Under the pieces are notes generated by a model, which saw nothing but the letters and a program-made list of their open reading frames with translations, searched no databases and was not told where the DNA came from. Shown piece after piece: positions 1 to 10,329 of a stretch of 64,000 nucleotides of DNA. Both the position numbers and the translations under genes were made by a program. Numbering within the stretch: position 1 is the first letter of the stretch; each line of letters begins with the position of its first letter. Source of the stretch: Fistulifera solaris (Eukaryota; Bacillariophyta; Bacillariophyceae; Naviculales; Stauroneidaceae). The stretch spans positions 558,001 to 622,000 of the forward strand of contig AP026133.1 of assembly GCA_030295235.1 (NCBI GenBank), in the 5' to 3' direction.

Positions 1-1
1 T

Positions 2-310
2 CCCACGAAAGTACGAGCTTTTTTAGAATCAGACGAATGGCAAGAGTACATTGGTCCCGAACAAGCCTTGTACAATGCCGTGAATCGAAGTTTGGATCGA
101 ACAATCGATGCCCTGGGGAAAGAGATCTTTGCGCAAAAGTTATTGGCTTATCGGCAAGCCATGAATGCTGTATCGCAACGTTGTCAGAACGTTCGATTTC
201 CATGTTCCGAATCGGGAGAACGTCGTTCTGCGACAGACTGCTTAGCGGCCGACATGGGATGCGGCTTCGAGTGTCTGGATCAAGTGAGCAACGAACTAAA
301 TCTTTGGTGA
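2..310 (+). CDS. 3' end of a cysteine-rich protein, possibly sulfotransferase-like (partial)
   Basis: An open frame enters from the left edge and ends in TGA at 310, giving about 102 C-terminal residues. The first half is helical and charged and contains the stretch LYNAVNRSLDRTIDALGKEI. The tail is a compact cysteine module with Cys at spacing CQNVRFPC, then DCLAADMGCGFECLDQV, ending NELNLW. The pattern of a helical LY..N region followed by a basic helix recalls the C-terminus of Golgi galactose-3-O-sulfotransferase-like proteins, and the Cys module suggests a secreted or lumenal protein. That family link is inference from memory of the pattern only, because the catalytic part lies outside the window. 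The overlapping frame at 37-474 has no supporting composition and is treated as a shadow. Confidence 0.55.
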   Translation, partial: PTKVRAFLESDEWQEYIGPEQALYNAVNRSLDRTIDALGKEIFAQKLLAYRQAMNAVSQRCQNVRFPCSESGERRSATDCLAADMGCGFECLDQVSNELNLW

Positions 311-789
311 AGAACGGTGTGCACTCAAGAGAACATCTAGTAGAGGTAGCAGCTAAAGAGCTATGTAGCGTCTCTAGCTCGTTTCCTGAGGTCTTGGGTT
401 TGGCTGTAATTGGAGATTGCGGAGCTCGGAGCTCGATGAAGTATTATTTGCCCGATAGTAATATGTACTTGTAATAAGCAGCCAACAGCCAACCTACGAA
501 TACGATGACTTAAATGACCGAAAGAACTGTATTTAGTGACTGATGCACAATAGACTGGAAATCGATGGGAAGCAATGAAGACACGACGACGTCACAAGCA
601 AAAATCTACTTGCAAAGCCTACCAAGTACTACGTATCAATCACCCACCATGATTAACGGCGAGTGTTTCTCTCAAACAAAATTCTCCTTGACCTTGTTTT
701 GAGGAGAACGAATGCGAATTCATCAATAACCAATCCACTCCTCCGCCTATCGTTACCTCTGCTGCGCGTTTCCTGTCTTTATCGAAAGC
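311..789. other. intergenic region
   Basis: 479 bases between the partial gene and the first SGNH-type gene. No convincing frame, RNA gene or repeat is visible. It should hold the terminator of the upstream gene and the promoter of the downstream gene. Confidence 0.5.
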
Positions 790-2602
790 ATGTCGCCATC
801 CTTGTCTCTGTGCAAAGTGGCGATTGTGGCCCTTTTCCTCTTTTTTTCTGCTTAGCTGCACTTCTCGGGCAACAACTTGCGTTTGACTCCAAGGCTTTAA
901 GAGTCCAAAAACCGGGAGCACAGAGTCCGACCAAGAGATATGACAATCTTTGCAAGATACTTGGTGATCAATCCCCCGCGTCGTTATGGGCCCAGAATCT
1001 GAGGAGTATCTTACAAGCGAGCCAAAGTCCTCTCGATGTAGATTATCAATTGCAGAATCCGACAGCGCAAGTACTGAAACTGATTACTCCCAGGCTACCT
1101 AGTGGGTTCAAATCAACTCCTCGTGACTGGCAAGCTCTGGAAAATGTGATCGAGATAACTAATCGAAGACTTGCCTACCTGAGTGCAAAAAACGAAGGTC
1201 AATTGATTGAGGAAGCCCGTCCTTTAAAGATTCTAGTTATGGGCGGGTCTGTGACAAAAGGGGTCAACTGTAAGACAGGTATTAAGGATTACCATGACGT
1301 TGAATGCAGTTGGGCGGTCCGTCTTGAAACATTGCTCAATAATTTGGCCGGTGATCGAGTGGTGGACGTACATTTGGCAGCGGTGGGTGGAACGAATTCG
1401 GCTACAGCGCAAGCCATGCTAGAGTATGATCTTTTACCAGAAAAGATGAGAGAGCCCGATATCATTATCAACGCCTACGCAACCAATGATATGCACATTT
1501 TGACGCTTCAAGAAGCGATGAGTCAAAATATCTCGTTGCGAGAGAAAATCTTTGGGATGGCGCAGAATTTTACACGCACCGCGCTCCAGCAATGCACTGA
1601 GGAAGGAAAGGCACCCTTACTTCTTTGGCTTGATGATTATTTGGGGAATGAACAAAGAGAAATACTCGCTACTTCGGATTTCATTCAAAGCCTACAAGTA
1701 CTCGCGGGCTATTACGGATTCGGACTGATGTCCTATGCGGATACGGTACGTGATCTTGTTTACGGCTCCACTACCGAGCGATCTTTTTCACCGCCCGGAT
1801 GGTACAAAAGGGACCCGAAATGAAACGAGAAATTCATCCACCATACCCCATGCATGTCGCGGTGTCGTATATTGTCGCCTACACCTTTCTGCAGTTCGCG
1901 TCGAATCACTGCGGCATGGAATCATGGAAAGTTACTTCGTGGGAGAACGATCTCGATTACTACGATGCGTCGATTCCAGATTTTCCTGGCACGAAAGGAA
2001 GTATGCATACTTTGGATTCGCCACCACTACCTCGACCAAAAGGACTCCCTCCTGCTTTGACCAGCAATCTCAAGTTGGACGACGTTTCAAGGCTGTGGCG
2101 CGAAGCGGCGCCGATACAGTGTGAAGTGGAAAAGGCAAACCGCGTTCGCTGTCCAGTCGGCTGGGTCAGTGGTTTCCGGCCGGACTCAAAGACGAATAAC
2201 ACCATGAGTTACTTTGCGCCATACATTCGGAAGCCTTTTGAATGGGAATGGCGGAACGACAAAGGGAAATTTGGATGGCTACCGACTCTCTCAAGTGGCG
2301 CAACGATGGCTTTTGACTTTCCTTTGGAGCAGGAGATCCATCGTATAGTTTTATTCTACATGAAGAGCTACGGGACATTGTGGGAAAGCTCAAAGTCACG
2401 ACTACATTTATACCTAGATGACGATGATATGGACGTCCCGTCTCTCGAATTGTTTTTACATGGCTTTCACGACAAAGAGACGAGTGAAGTCTATGTGAAG
2501 GAGGTGCAGCTAACACGCGGAGCGTCGAGGAGGCTTCAAATGACGGTTGAGCATGCAGCTGGGAAGACATTCAAGTTGATGGGATTCGCGATTTGCAGCT
2601 GA
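790..2602 (+). CDS. long SGNH-hydrolase-like membrane protein, tandem copy A (two frame breaks)
   Basis: First of three tandem paralogues. ATG 790 opens a signal-anchor that aligns with the N-terminus of the intact copy at 5836. Seen in order: hydrophobic anchor; SGNH-like domain with LVMGGSVTKG (nucleophile Ser in a GGS context) and AYATNDMH (N-D block); HPPYPMHVAV (candidate catalytic His); then a beta-rich C-terminal domain ending FKLMGFAICS. The frame breaks twice: at the T7 run 841-847 and around the A4 run 1806-1809. One added base at each gives a 604-residue protein collinear with copy C. The second break lies exactly between the Ser/Asn part and the His part. An assembly error is likelier than gene loss, because the protein is conserved on both sides. 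Likely role: carbohydrate or lipid ester hydrolysis or acyl transfer in the secretory pathway (inference). Confidence 0.7.
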
Positions 2603-3058
2603 ACTTGACGCCTCGGCACTTCTTTTGATAGAAACATACTTCCGTCTAATTTCGACATGATGCACGCTCGAAATATCACTAGAACACTCTAGCAGGTTCG
2701 AAAGTTGCTTTGAGACAAACAGCAAAAGAGCTCATCGATTAAATGTCAGTCGCTGTAAAGTATAGTCAACCGTGTATTATCATGAGTTGTTTTTATAAAA
2801 ACGATGCGGGCATTGCAAACGCTCCCATAGATGTTTGCATTCCACTTAGACTCATAATATCGCTAAACATAGACATTGCTCAAATGATTAGTGATTGGGC
2901 ATTCGTGGAAGTGACATCATCGTATAATGACCTTTTCCGCCTGTCACACGTCACACAACTCAGCGCGTGCCATTTTCTCTTTTGACAATTTTAGAAAACG
3001 ATGATTGTGTTGTCATCATAATCTCAACATTCGTTCCTCACTGACTATCGAACAAGGA
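2603..3058. other. intergenic region
   Basis: 456 bases between tandem copies A and B. No gene recognised; the small frame at 2743-2985 has no conserved character. It presumably carries the promoter of copy B. Confidence 0.4.
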
Positions 3059-4905
3059 ATGGAAGCTAGTAAAAACCCACAACGTCCCTGGTTGAATCTA
3101 AGAACGCAACTATTCGTTTTCCTGTCCCTGTTCTGCGCAGCGGACCTCTTTCGGCAACACCAAGCGTTCCAGACGAAGGCACCGGAAGTCTTTTTTACAT
3201 CATACTATCATGACGAATCCAGTCAACTCCCGGCTGCAGCAAATGACGGTATATGTGGCATACTCGGCAGTCAATCTCCTATGTCTTTATGGTCAAACCA
3301 CGTTGAGAATATTTTACGGGCCAGTCAAAGCCCTATCGACACAAATTTTGCTTTGAAGGATCCGACGGCCCAAGTACTAAAGATCATCACACCCAGACTA
3401 TACAATGGTCTCAAATCCCACCCACGTGACTGGCAATCACTTCAGAACGTGGTTGAAACAACCAATCGAAGACTCGCTTACCTGAAAGCAAAAAGAGACG
3501 GCCATTCGATTGAGGAAGCCCGACCATTAAGGATTCTTGTTATGGGCGGGTCCGTTACAAAAGGAGTCGGCTGTAAAACCAGCATCAAAAACTACAACGG
3601 TATAGAATGTTGCTGGGCTACACGACTTGAAACATTGCTAAACGGCCTAGTCGGTGATCGAGTGGTGGATGTACATTTGGCAGCGGTGAGCGCCACGAAC
3701 TCGGCGACGGGGCAAGTTATGCTGGAATACAACCTGATACCCGACGAAATGAGAGAACCCGATATCATCATCAGTGCGTATTCCACAAATGATATGCATA
3801 TTTTTACCATTAAAGAAGCCATGAGTCAAAATATCTCGTTACGAGAAAAAATATTTGGAATGGCGCAGAATTTCACACGCACTGCCTTGCAGCAGTGTAC
3901 AGAGGAAGGGAACACGCCGTTGTTGTTTTGGCTCGATGATTATATGGGCAATGAGCAATACGAAATATTAGGCACTTCGGAATTCATACAAGGCCTTCAA
4001 GTATTGGCCGGCTACTATGGTTTCGGCCTCTTGTCGTATGCGGATACAGTGCGTGATCTTGTTTACGGCACGACAACCGAGAGATCATTTTCACCAGCAG
4101 GGTGGTACAATAAGAGCCCAGATATGAAAAAGAGATCCATTCACCGTACCCGATGCATATTGCGGTAGCGTATCTTTTCGCATATACATTCCTGGAGCTC
4201 GCCTCGACATACTGCGGTCTTGAATCATGGAATGTGACAACATGGGAGAACAAAGTGGACTATTATAATGCAGCAGTTCCAGGACTCCCGGACACGCGAC
4301 AAAGTTCACAAACCTTGGACACGCCGCCCCAACCTCGCCCGAACGGACTTCCTCCTCACTTGGACTCCCACCTGAAGTTGGACAACATTTCGAAGTTGTG
4401 GAAGGAGGCTCGTTCAATGACGTGCGATGCTGACCGACCGAACCGGGTTCGCTGTCCCGTTGGATGGATCAGTGGCTTTCGACCGGATCACACTACATCT
4501 GACGTGATGAATTACTTTCAACCATACATTCAAGAGCCCTTTGAATGGGAATGGCGGATTCAAAACAAAAAGGCTGGCTGGCTACCCAAATCTGTGACCG
4601 GCGCTACGATGACGTTTAAATTTCCATTGGAACAGGAGATCCATCGCCTGGTATTGTTTTATTTGAAAAGCTATGGGGAAATGTGGGAAAATTCGAAGGC
4701 CGAGATAGAAATCTATTTGGATGAAGACATTGTCGATGACAACATCTCTCAAATTTCACTAAGTGGTGTTCACGATAAGAGGGCAAGCGAGATCTATTCA
4801 GAAGAAATCATATTGTCTCGTGGAGCGTCCAAGACGCTTCGACTCTCGGTCAGGCATACGGATGGAAAATTATTTAAGTTGATGGGATTCGCGATTTGCA
4901 GCTAA
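3059..4905 (+). CDS. long SGNH-hydrolase-like membrane protein, tandem copy B (one frame break)
   Basis: Second tandem paralogue. ATG 3059 (MEASKNPQRPWLNLRTQL) aligns with the start of copy C. Seen: signal-anchor around residues 15-35; LRILVMGGSVTKG nucleophile block; AYSTNDMH block; C-terminal YPMHIAVAY with the candidate catalytic His; beta-rich tail ending FKLMGFAICS. The frame breaks at the A5 run 4127-4131 just after an in-frame ATG codon. One extra A restores DMKKEIHSPYPMH and a length of 615 residues, identical to copy C. The break falls within the same short hinge as the second break in copy A. Clean conservation on both sides argues against an old pseudogene. Confidence 0.72.
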
Positions 4906-5022
4906 AATCGTCGCTACTTCTACGTCTTGCAAGCAAACTGTTTTATCGATTACATTTTCGACGGATTATTTTCTTCAAGTCGCAATGAGACAAGAATGAG
5001 CTCAGATTAATGCATAACGTCA

Positions 5023-5043
5023 GGGCATGCTTGTTGCATGCCC
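5023..5043. repeat. short perfect hairpin
   Basis: GGGCATGC, a 5-base loop TTGTT, then GCATGCCC: an 8-bp perfect stem located about 115 bases downstream of the stop of copy B. It could be a 3'-end processing or terminator-like structure, or simply an inverted repeat; no run of T follows. Confidence 0.5.
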
Positions 5044-5139
5044 TTCAAACTATGGGCATGATGACCAGCAGGACCTTATCACTTGACGACTTTGCGATAG
5101 AAAACATCTCTTCTCCAAATTCTTGTCCTGATCCAATCT

Positions 5140-5510
5140 GCCCTTTATTCTTTGAGAGGCGGCTCATGTTCGCTGCCATTGATTAGGGTATGGCTTTCGA
5201 CCTGATCACCCACTAGAAGACATAATGACTTGCTCATAGCAATGCATTCGATAATTCTTTAAGTGGATTTTTGGTTTGCCTGACTTCACAAAGTCTTTGG
5301 AAGGCTTGACGATTTCTAAAGAGCATTTTACGCGAAAAGCTATGAGGTGATATGAGAAAATTCACAGGCTGACGTAAAAGTGTAGCTGGAGGCGAGTATC
5401 CCATGCACTCTAGCGTTCCGCTCGCGGAGCGTCAAAGACTTAATTGACAGTTCAGCAAAGGGAAAACGAGCTAAAGTCATCGCTGATTATCTCCGTGGAG
5501 AAGCTTTGTG
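5140..5510 (+). pseudogene. decayed fourth copy of the long SGNH gene (C-terminal part only)
   Basis: Several blocks align in order with the 3' third of copies B and C although no open frame survives: GGTATGGCTTTCGACCTGAT at about 5187 matches the GFRPDH region; AAGCTATGAGGTGATATGAG at about 5338 matches the KSYGEMWEN region; and CTCGCGGAGCGTCAAAGACT at about 5421 matches the SRGASKTL region. Spacing between the blocks is shorter than in the intact genes, so internal deletions have occurred. The N-terminal and catalytic parts are not visible. This is a relic of the host's own gene array and shows the cluster once had at least four members. Confidence 0.65.
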
Positions 5511-5835
5511 AGGATTGAGTATAGCTTGTTTGTTGTTTGCTTCCTATTTTAACTAGCATGAATCATGACTCATGACGACTCCTCATAGTTTTATATCTAA
5601 GGACTCCGGCTCGCTCATACCAGGTACTGTTCCTGATAATTGGACATCGACACGATGACCCACCGGTCATTGTTGTCGTAGTATTATCTTGTACGCCAAC
5701 CCCAAGGGGAAATCACCGCGTGCTCGTATTTATCGCGATTTTCCCACAAATTCTTGTTAGGATCTTTTCAGCTTTTCAACCTTTCCTTTCAGACTTTCAG
5801 CCCTCTTCCAACTAGAGAGCTTGAGGCCGACAAAG

Positions 5836-7683
5836 ATGGAAGCTCTTCCAAAGACACAACGCCCCTGGCTGAGTATTCGGTCGCAGCTATTTGTGATATT
5901 GTCTATATTCTGCATGGCGGATTTATTGCGGCAATATCAAGCTTTTGATACGAAGGCTCCGGAAGTTTATTTCACAAATAATAGAGCAAATAACCAGACT
6001 GACCACCCGATAACCACAAAAGACGGAATATGCGGCGTTCTTGGCAATCAATCTCCCACGTTTTTATGGGCGAAGAATGTCGTGAATATTTTACGTGCCA
6101 GCCAAAGTCCTCTCGATACAAATTACGTTTTTCAAGATCCAACTGCCCAAGTATTGAAGATCATCACCCCAAGACTGCACAACAGTCTGAAATCAAGCCC
6201 ACGTGATTGGAAAGCCATGGAGCATGTGATCGAAACCACCAATCGAAGACTCGCTTATTTGAAAGCGAAAAGAGAAGGCCACTTGGCTGAGGAAGCACGA
6301 CCTCTTAAAATTCTCGTCATGGGCGGATCCGTGACGAGAGGGATGAACTGTTACACTCGGATCCGGCATTACGACTATAACAAGTGTTGCTGGGCTGCTC
6401 GACTCGGGACACTACTTAACAGCTTAGCTGGGGATCGAGTTGTAGATGTACACCTGGCAGCGGTGAGCGCAACGAATTCGGCGACAGGACAAGTCATGCT
6501 CGAATACAGCTTGTTATCCGAAGAAATGAGAGGGCCTGATATCATTATTAGTGCTTATTCAACGAATGATATGCACGTCTACACGATGCAGGAAGCCCTC
6601 AGTCAAAACATCTCGTTGCGAGAAAAAATATTTGGAATGGCGCAGAATTTCACCCGCACTGCCTTGCAGCAGTGTACAGAGGAAGGGAACGCACCGCTGC
6701 TATTTTGGCTCGATGACTATTTAGGAAATGAACAAAAAGAGATACTTGCCACTTCAGAATTTATCCAAGGGCTCCAGGTTCTAGCTGGCTATTACGGATT
6801 CGGACTGATGTCCTATGCGGATACAGTGCGTGACCTTGTTTACGGCACGACAACCGAGAGATCGTTTTCACCTCCAGGATGGTACAAAGAGGACCTTAAA
6901 ATGAGAAGAGAGGTTCACCCACCGTATCCGATGCACATAGCTGTCTCGTACATTTTAGCTTATACATTCCTTCAACTCGCGTCGACCTATTGTGGTCTCG
7001 AATCGTGGAATGTGACATCATGGGAAAGTAAATTAGACTACTACAACGCACAAGTGCCCGGATTGCCCAACACGCAAGTAAGTAAACAGAGCTTAGACAC
7101 GCCGCCCCACCCTCGACCGGAGGGACTACCTCCTCCTTTGAATTCCAGTCTTAAGTTAGACGACGTTTCAAAACTATGGCGCGAAGTTCCTCCAAATACC
7201 TGTGACGCTGAAAAGACACACAAAACTCGCTGCCCCATTGGATGGGTCGGTGCATTGCGACCAGATCACATTGCGGATGACGTATCAAGTTACTTCCAGC
7301 CGTATATTCGAAAGCCGTTTGAGTGGGAATGGACAATGGATAGGAAGAAGCCTGGATGGCTGCCTAAGTCGGCGGAGAACGCAACAATGACGTTCGATTT
7401 TCCTTTGCAACAGGAAATTCATCGTTTAGTGATATTCTACATGAAAAGCTATGGAGACATGTGGGAAAATTCGAAGGTCGAACTAAAAATCTATTTGGAT
7501 GACGAAACAGTTGATGAACACGCTCTTCGGCTTTCACTAAGTGGTGTTCACGATAAGAAAACGAGCGAAGTCTATGTTGAGGAAGTTGATCTACCTCGCG
7601 GAGCGTTAAGACGACTTCAAATGACAGTTCAACACGTAGCAGGAAAATCCTTTAAGCTAATGGGATTCGCAATTTGCAGTTGA
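5836..7683 (+). CDS. long SGNH-hydrolase-like membrane protein, tandem copy C (intact)
   Basis: Intact 615-residue member of the tandem array. The start is ATG 5836, which matches copy B; the TTG-extended frame upstream is not needed. Residues about 15-35 form a signal-anchor, so the protein is probably a type II or secreted protein. The catalytic-like domain spans about 40-400, with VMGGSVTRG (Ser about 165), AYSTNDMH (about 240-247) and HPPYPMHIAVSY (His about 367), corresponding to SGNH blocks I, III and V with the GDS motif replaced by GGS. Residues about 420-615 form a beta-rich module containing FEWEW and ending KLMGFAICS. The substrate is unknown. Relatives act on acylated carbohydrates, and the C-terminal module may bind sugar (inference). 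Confidence 0.8.
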   Translation: MEALPKTQRPWLSIRSQLFVILSIFCMADLLRQYQAFDTKAPEVYFTNNRANNQTDHPITTKDGICGVLGNQSPTFLWAKNVVNILRASQSPLDTNYVFQDPTAQVLKIITPRLHNSLKSSPRDWKAMEHVIETTNRRLAYLKAKREGHLAEEARPLKILVMGGSVTRGMNCYTRIRHYDYNKCCWAARLGTLLNSLAGDRVVDVHLAAVSATNSATGQVMLEYSLLSEEMRGPDIIISAYSTNDMHVYTMQEALSQNISLREKIFGMAQNFTRTALQQCTEEGNAPLLFWLDDYLGNEQKEILATSEFIQGLQVLAGYYGFGLMSYADTVRDLVYGTTTERSFSPPGWYKEDLKMRREVHPPYPMHIAVSYILAYTFLQLASTYCGLESWNVTSWESKLDYYNAQVPGLPNTQVSKQSLDTPPHPRPEGLPPPLNSSLKLDDVSKLWREVPPNTCDAEKTHKTRCPIGWVGALRPDHIADDVSSYFQPYIRKPFEWEWTMDRKKPGWLPKSAENATMTFDFPLQQEIHRLVIFYMKSYGDMWENSKVELKIYLDDETVDEHALRLSLSGVHDKKTSEVYVEEVDLPRGALRRLQMTVQHVAGKSFKLMGFAICS

Positions 7684-7806
7684 GATTCATTTGCGCCTTC
7701 ACGCTTCATAATAGAAAATGAACACGTTCACATTAAGAACCGACGTATCCAGCTACATCGTCGTGACTAATGATACCATCGATCGGGTAGAGAGCTAGTG
7801 CGCAAT

Positions 7807-8175
7807 CTATTTCTTCTCATTATCATCTGAATGATTTTGAAGCGACATTATTTGATCAAACATCTTTCTTCGCTTTGGATCTCGCAGATTGGTTTGCTGC
7901 ATCTTCACCACGGCTCTTGCTAGCGCCTGGTTCTTTTCCCGCTCTTCCTGTATTTTACCCATCAGATCTTCGATTTCTTCTAAATCTTGACTGTCGCAAG
8001 AATCGTCGCTATCGGAGTCGTCAAAACTCTTTCTCTTTCGATTATTATCCGACGAAGAATCGCTGTCATCGTCGGAGTCATCCGAATCACCATCGTCTCC
8101 GTCTTCACGCGCTTGTTCCGATAGACTGAGCCGCGCCATATCCGACGTTTCGTCTTTTGCATCTGTTAGACTCAT
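7807..8175 (-). CDS. small acidic Ser/Asp-rich coiled-coil protein
   Basis: 122 residues from ATG 8175, unrecognised family. Residues about 25-60 are a run of Asp, Ser and Glu with a short basic patch NRKRK. Residues about 65-110 form a predicted coiled coil (LEEIEDLMGKIQEEREKNQA) followed by DPKRRKMFDQIM. The charge pattern suggests a nuclear protein that could be phosphorylated by casein kinase II, but no function can be assigned. It lies convergently with copy C of the SGNH array, 123 bases apart. Confidence 0.6.
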   Translation of the reverse strand: MSLTDAKDETSDMARLSLSEQAREDGDDGDSDDSDDDSDSSSDNNRKRKSFDDSDSDDSCDSQDLEEIEDLMGKIQEEREKNQALARAVVKMQQTNLRDPKRRKMFDQIMSLQNHSDDNEKK

Positions 8176-8476
8176 ATTGGGGACAGTTTCGGCACTTTAT
8201 TCTTAACGATCTGGGGCTGGCTATCATATCACGAAGAGGCATCAACCGCAAAAGTTTAGTGCCTCATGCGCATTTCGTTTTCCACGAGGGCCTACAAATG
8301 ATTGTGCACCGAAGAACATACGCAGAACATGTCTGGATCTTTGATTTAATCACATCGGTACTAAAATCTAGGAAGAATACAGACACTATAGTTGTTGTCT
8401 ATGGTCTATACGAACGGAATAATAAGTCATTTGAAAGAATCATGTAGCACCACTATTCGCTACACTATGTGATCAA
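8176..8476. other. intergenic region
   Basis: 301 bases between the starts or ends of two minus-strand genes. It contains the 3' flank of the calpain gene and the promoter of the small acidic gene. No further feature seen. Confidence 0.4.
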
Positions 8477-9967
8477 CTAACAAATCCAGCAGACATTTTC
8501 TCTTGCCGACAACGTTTCATCGGTTGTGTGGTGCGCGACGTAAAGATTGATAATCCCTTTGCAGCAACACCAAAACTCGGCGCATCCTCTCAAATACCCC
8601 TTAAGAATACCTTCCAGTAGCAAGAGATGGATCAGTATGTATCAATAAGATTGCCTCACACAAATAATAGATAACTCTCTGACTTACCACAACATCCTTC
8701 GTCTTCGTGTCCATTCAAAGACCAATCACCAGCAGTTGTACGGTCGCAGATGTTCACACGGGTGTAGACTTTGCTAAAGTCTTCGAAGGACATCCAAAAC
8801 GCACCGTCATCTGCAGCAACGAAATTCAGCACTTTTGCAACTTCAGGGTGTTTTTTCCACATCGAACTCTTGTCCGACCATGCTCCCTTCCATTCGAAGG
8901 TTCCCCAAGGATTCCGCAGTTGAACTAGGCGAAACTCTTTTACTTGACGAGCTTGAATAATGGAGTAAGCGTGTCCAGCAACCAACCCTTCCTTCTCCAG
9001 CATTTGTTCTCCTGACGGTCCATCGGACTTTCCGTACTCTGTTTTGCCGATGCTGGCCGACATCAAAGCTTTTTGTTTATCATACTTCTTCAGCAGGGTC
9101 CACAATTGCTCGACTGTGTAGGTTTCTTTTGTCGATTTGAATCCACAAGCACGTTTGTCTTTTTTTGTCTTTCAGTGCTACCATGTCCTCCCTTTTCCAT
9201 CGAAATTGTTTGTTTTTCTTGTCCGGTTCTACCAAGGACATTTGAAATACCTTATCACCCGTCATACTGAGCCATCCCCAAAGTACAAAACCCCCATCCA
9301 GGGCCGTGTAACTTCCACAGAACTTCGCGTATGCTTTTTCGAGTAAAATGGCCCACAATTCATTGCCGTTTGGATGCATGAAACGGGGTTTGTTCGTTCC
9401 CTTGTGGCAAGGAATCCTGTCATCAATTGTAATAATCTGCCATTTTTCTTGAACCGGATCATAAATACGGACTTTGTACAGTCCTCGAGGATTGTATTCC
9501 TTGGTAATGAACAGATTGCGGATTGCGTGAGGGAACTCAGAAGCACAAGCGAATGCGGCCACCAGCCAGCAATCTCCCACAGCTCCTTGACAGAGATCAC
9601 TTGGTTCAATTTCTCCCTCAAAAAGTTGGGGGCGCTTTCCTTTGATCCCCTCAATATCTTGCGCACGGACCCATTCTGTATCCTTCTCCATAGCCTGAGC
9701 GCTTTGTCCCTTTCCACCGGTCTCTTGGTGAATACCGAGAGCCTTGGCACCTATAAACGATTTGTCTTCGTAAACGAACCAACAGGGTAACAGATACCGC
9801 CACAGACACCCGACCGTGAAGCGCTGACAAAGTACGCGCATGCAGGGCCCGCAATAAACTTGGAAGCTTCGAAACACCAGCGCGATCGGAGCTACAATAG
9901 GACAGCATAAGGTATTCCAGAAGAGCCCCGCATTTCCGGAAAAGAGGCTCGCACAGGTCGGAGCCAT
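8477..9967 (-). CDS. calpain-like cysteine protease, cysteine-rich ends
   Basis: Starts at ATG 9967. The N-terminal about 60 residues are hydrophobic and rich in Cys (likely membrane association or palmitoylation). The calpain domain shows the full triad: Cys in QGAVGDCWLVAAF, His in VAGHAYSII, Asn in LRNPWGTFEW. An intron at 8611-8687 (GT-AG) joins GCC to GILKGYLRGCAEFWCCCKGI, so the gene ends at TAG 8477 in another Cys-rich tail; without splicing the frame would run out in the intron. The frame breaks once at the T7 run 9160-9166 (one base too many). Corrected length is 470 residues. Calpains cleave proteins in a limited, usually calcium-controlled way; no EF-hand domain is present here, so regulation is unknown. 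Confidence 0.85.
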
Positions 9968-10329
9968 CTTTTGAAGAAGCAGAAGGATCAGATAGGATCA
10001 CAACTCTTGAATGAATTGAAGCACAATGAATGACTGGAAGGCGAACATATCCTTTTGAGCAAACCCATGATAGGTCTGTTCAGACTTTTTTCTTTTTGTG
10101 CTGCAAAACAAAAAAGGCGAAAGGTTCTCCGCGCAATGATACCAGTACCAGGTACTTAAAAAGTATTGCAACCCGAGAATCATCATCTCAAGGCTTATGT
10201 ATTCGGTACCGGATGGAGTACATTACATTGCGACGCTATGGATAATAAAGCCAGTTAGCGGAATTTGTGCAAATTGTCAATTGTAAATTCTTTCATACAC
10301 TTTATCGGCTTAACTTTGCTTATAGATGT
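9968..10329. other. intergenic region
   Basis: 362 bases between two minus-strand genes. It holds the calpain promoter and the 3' flank of the glycosyltransferase-like gene. No other feature recognised. Confidence 0.4.

Noticed and set aside
2743-2985. 80-residue plus-strand frame between SGNH copies A and B
   Set aside because: No coding composition, no homologue-like motif and no equivalent between copies B and C.
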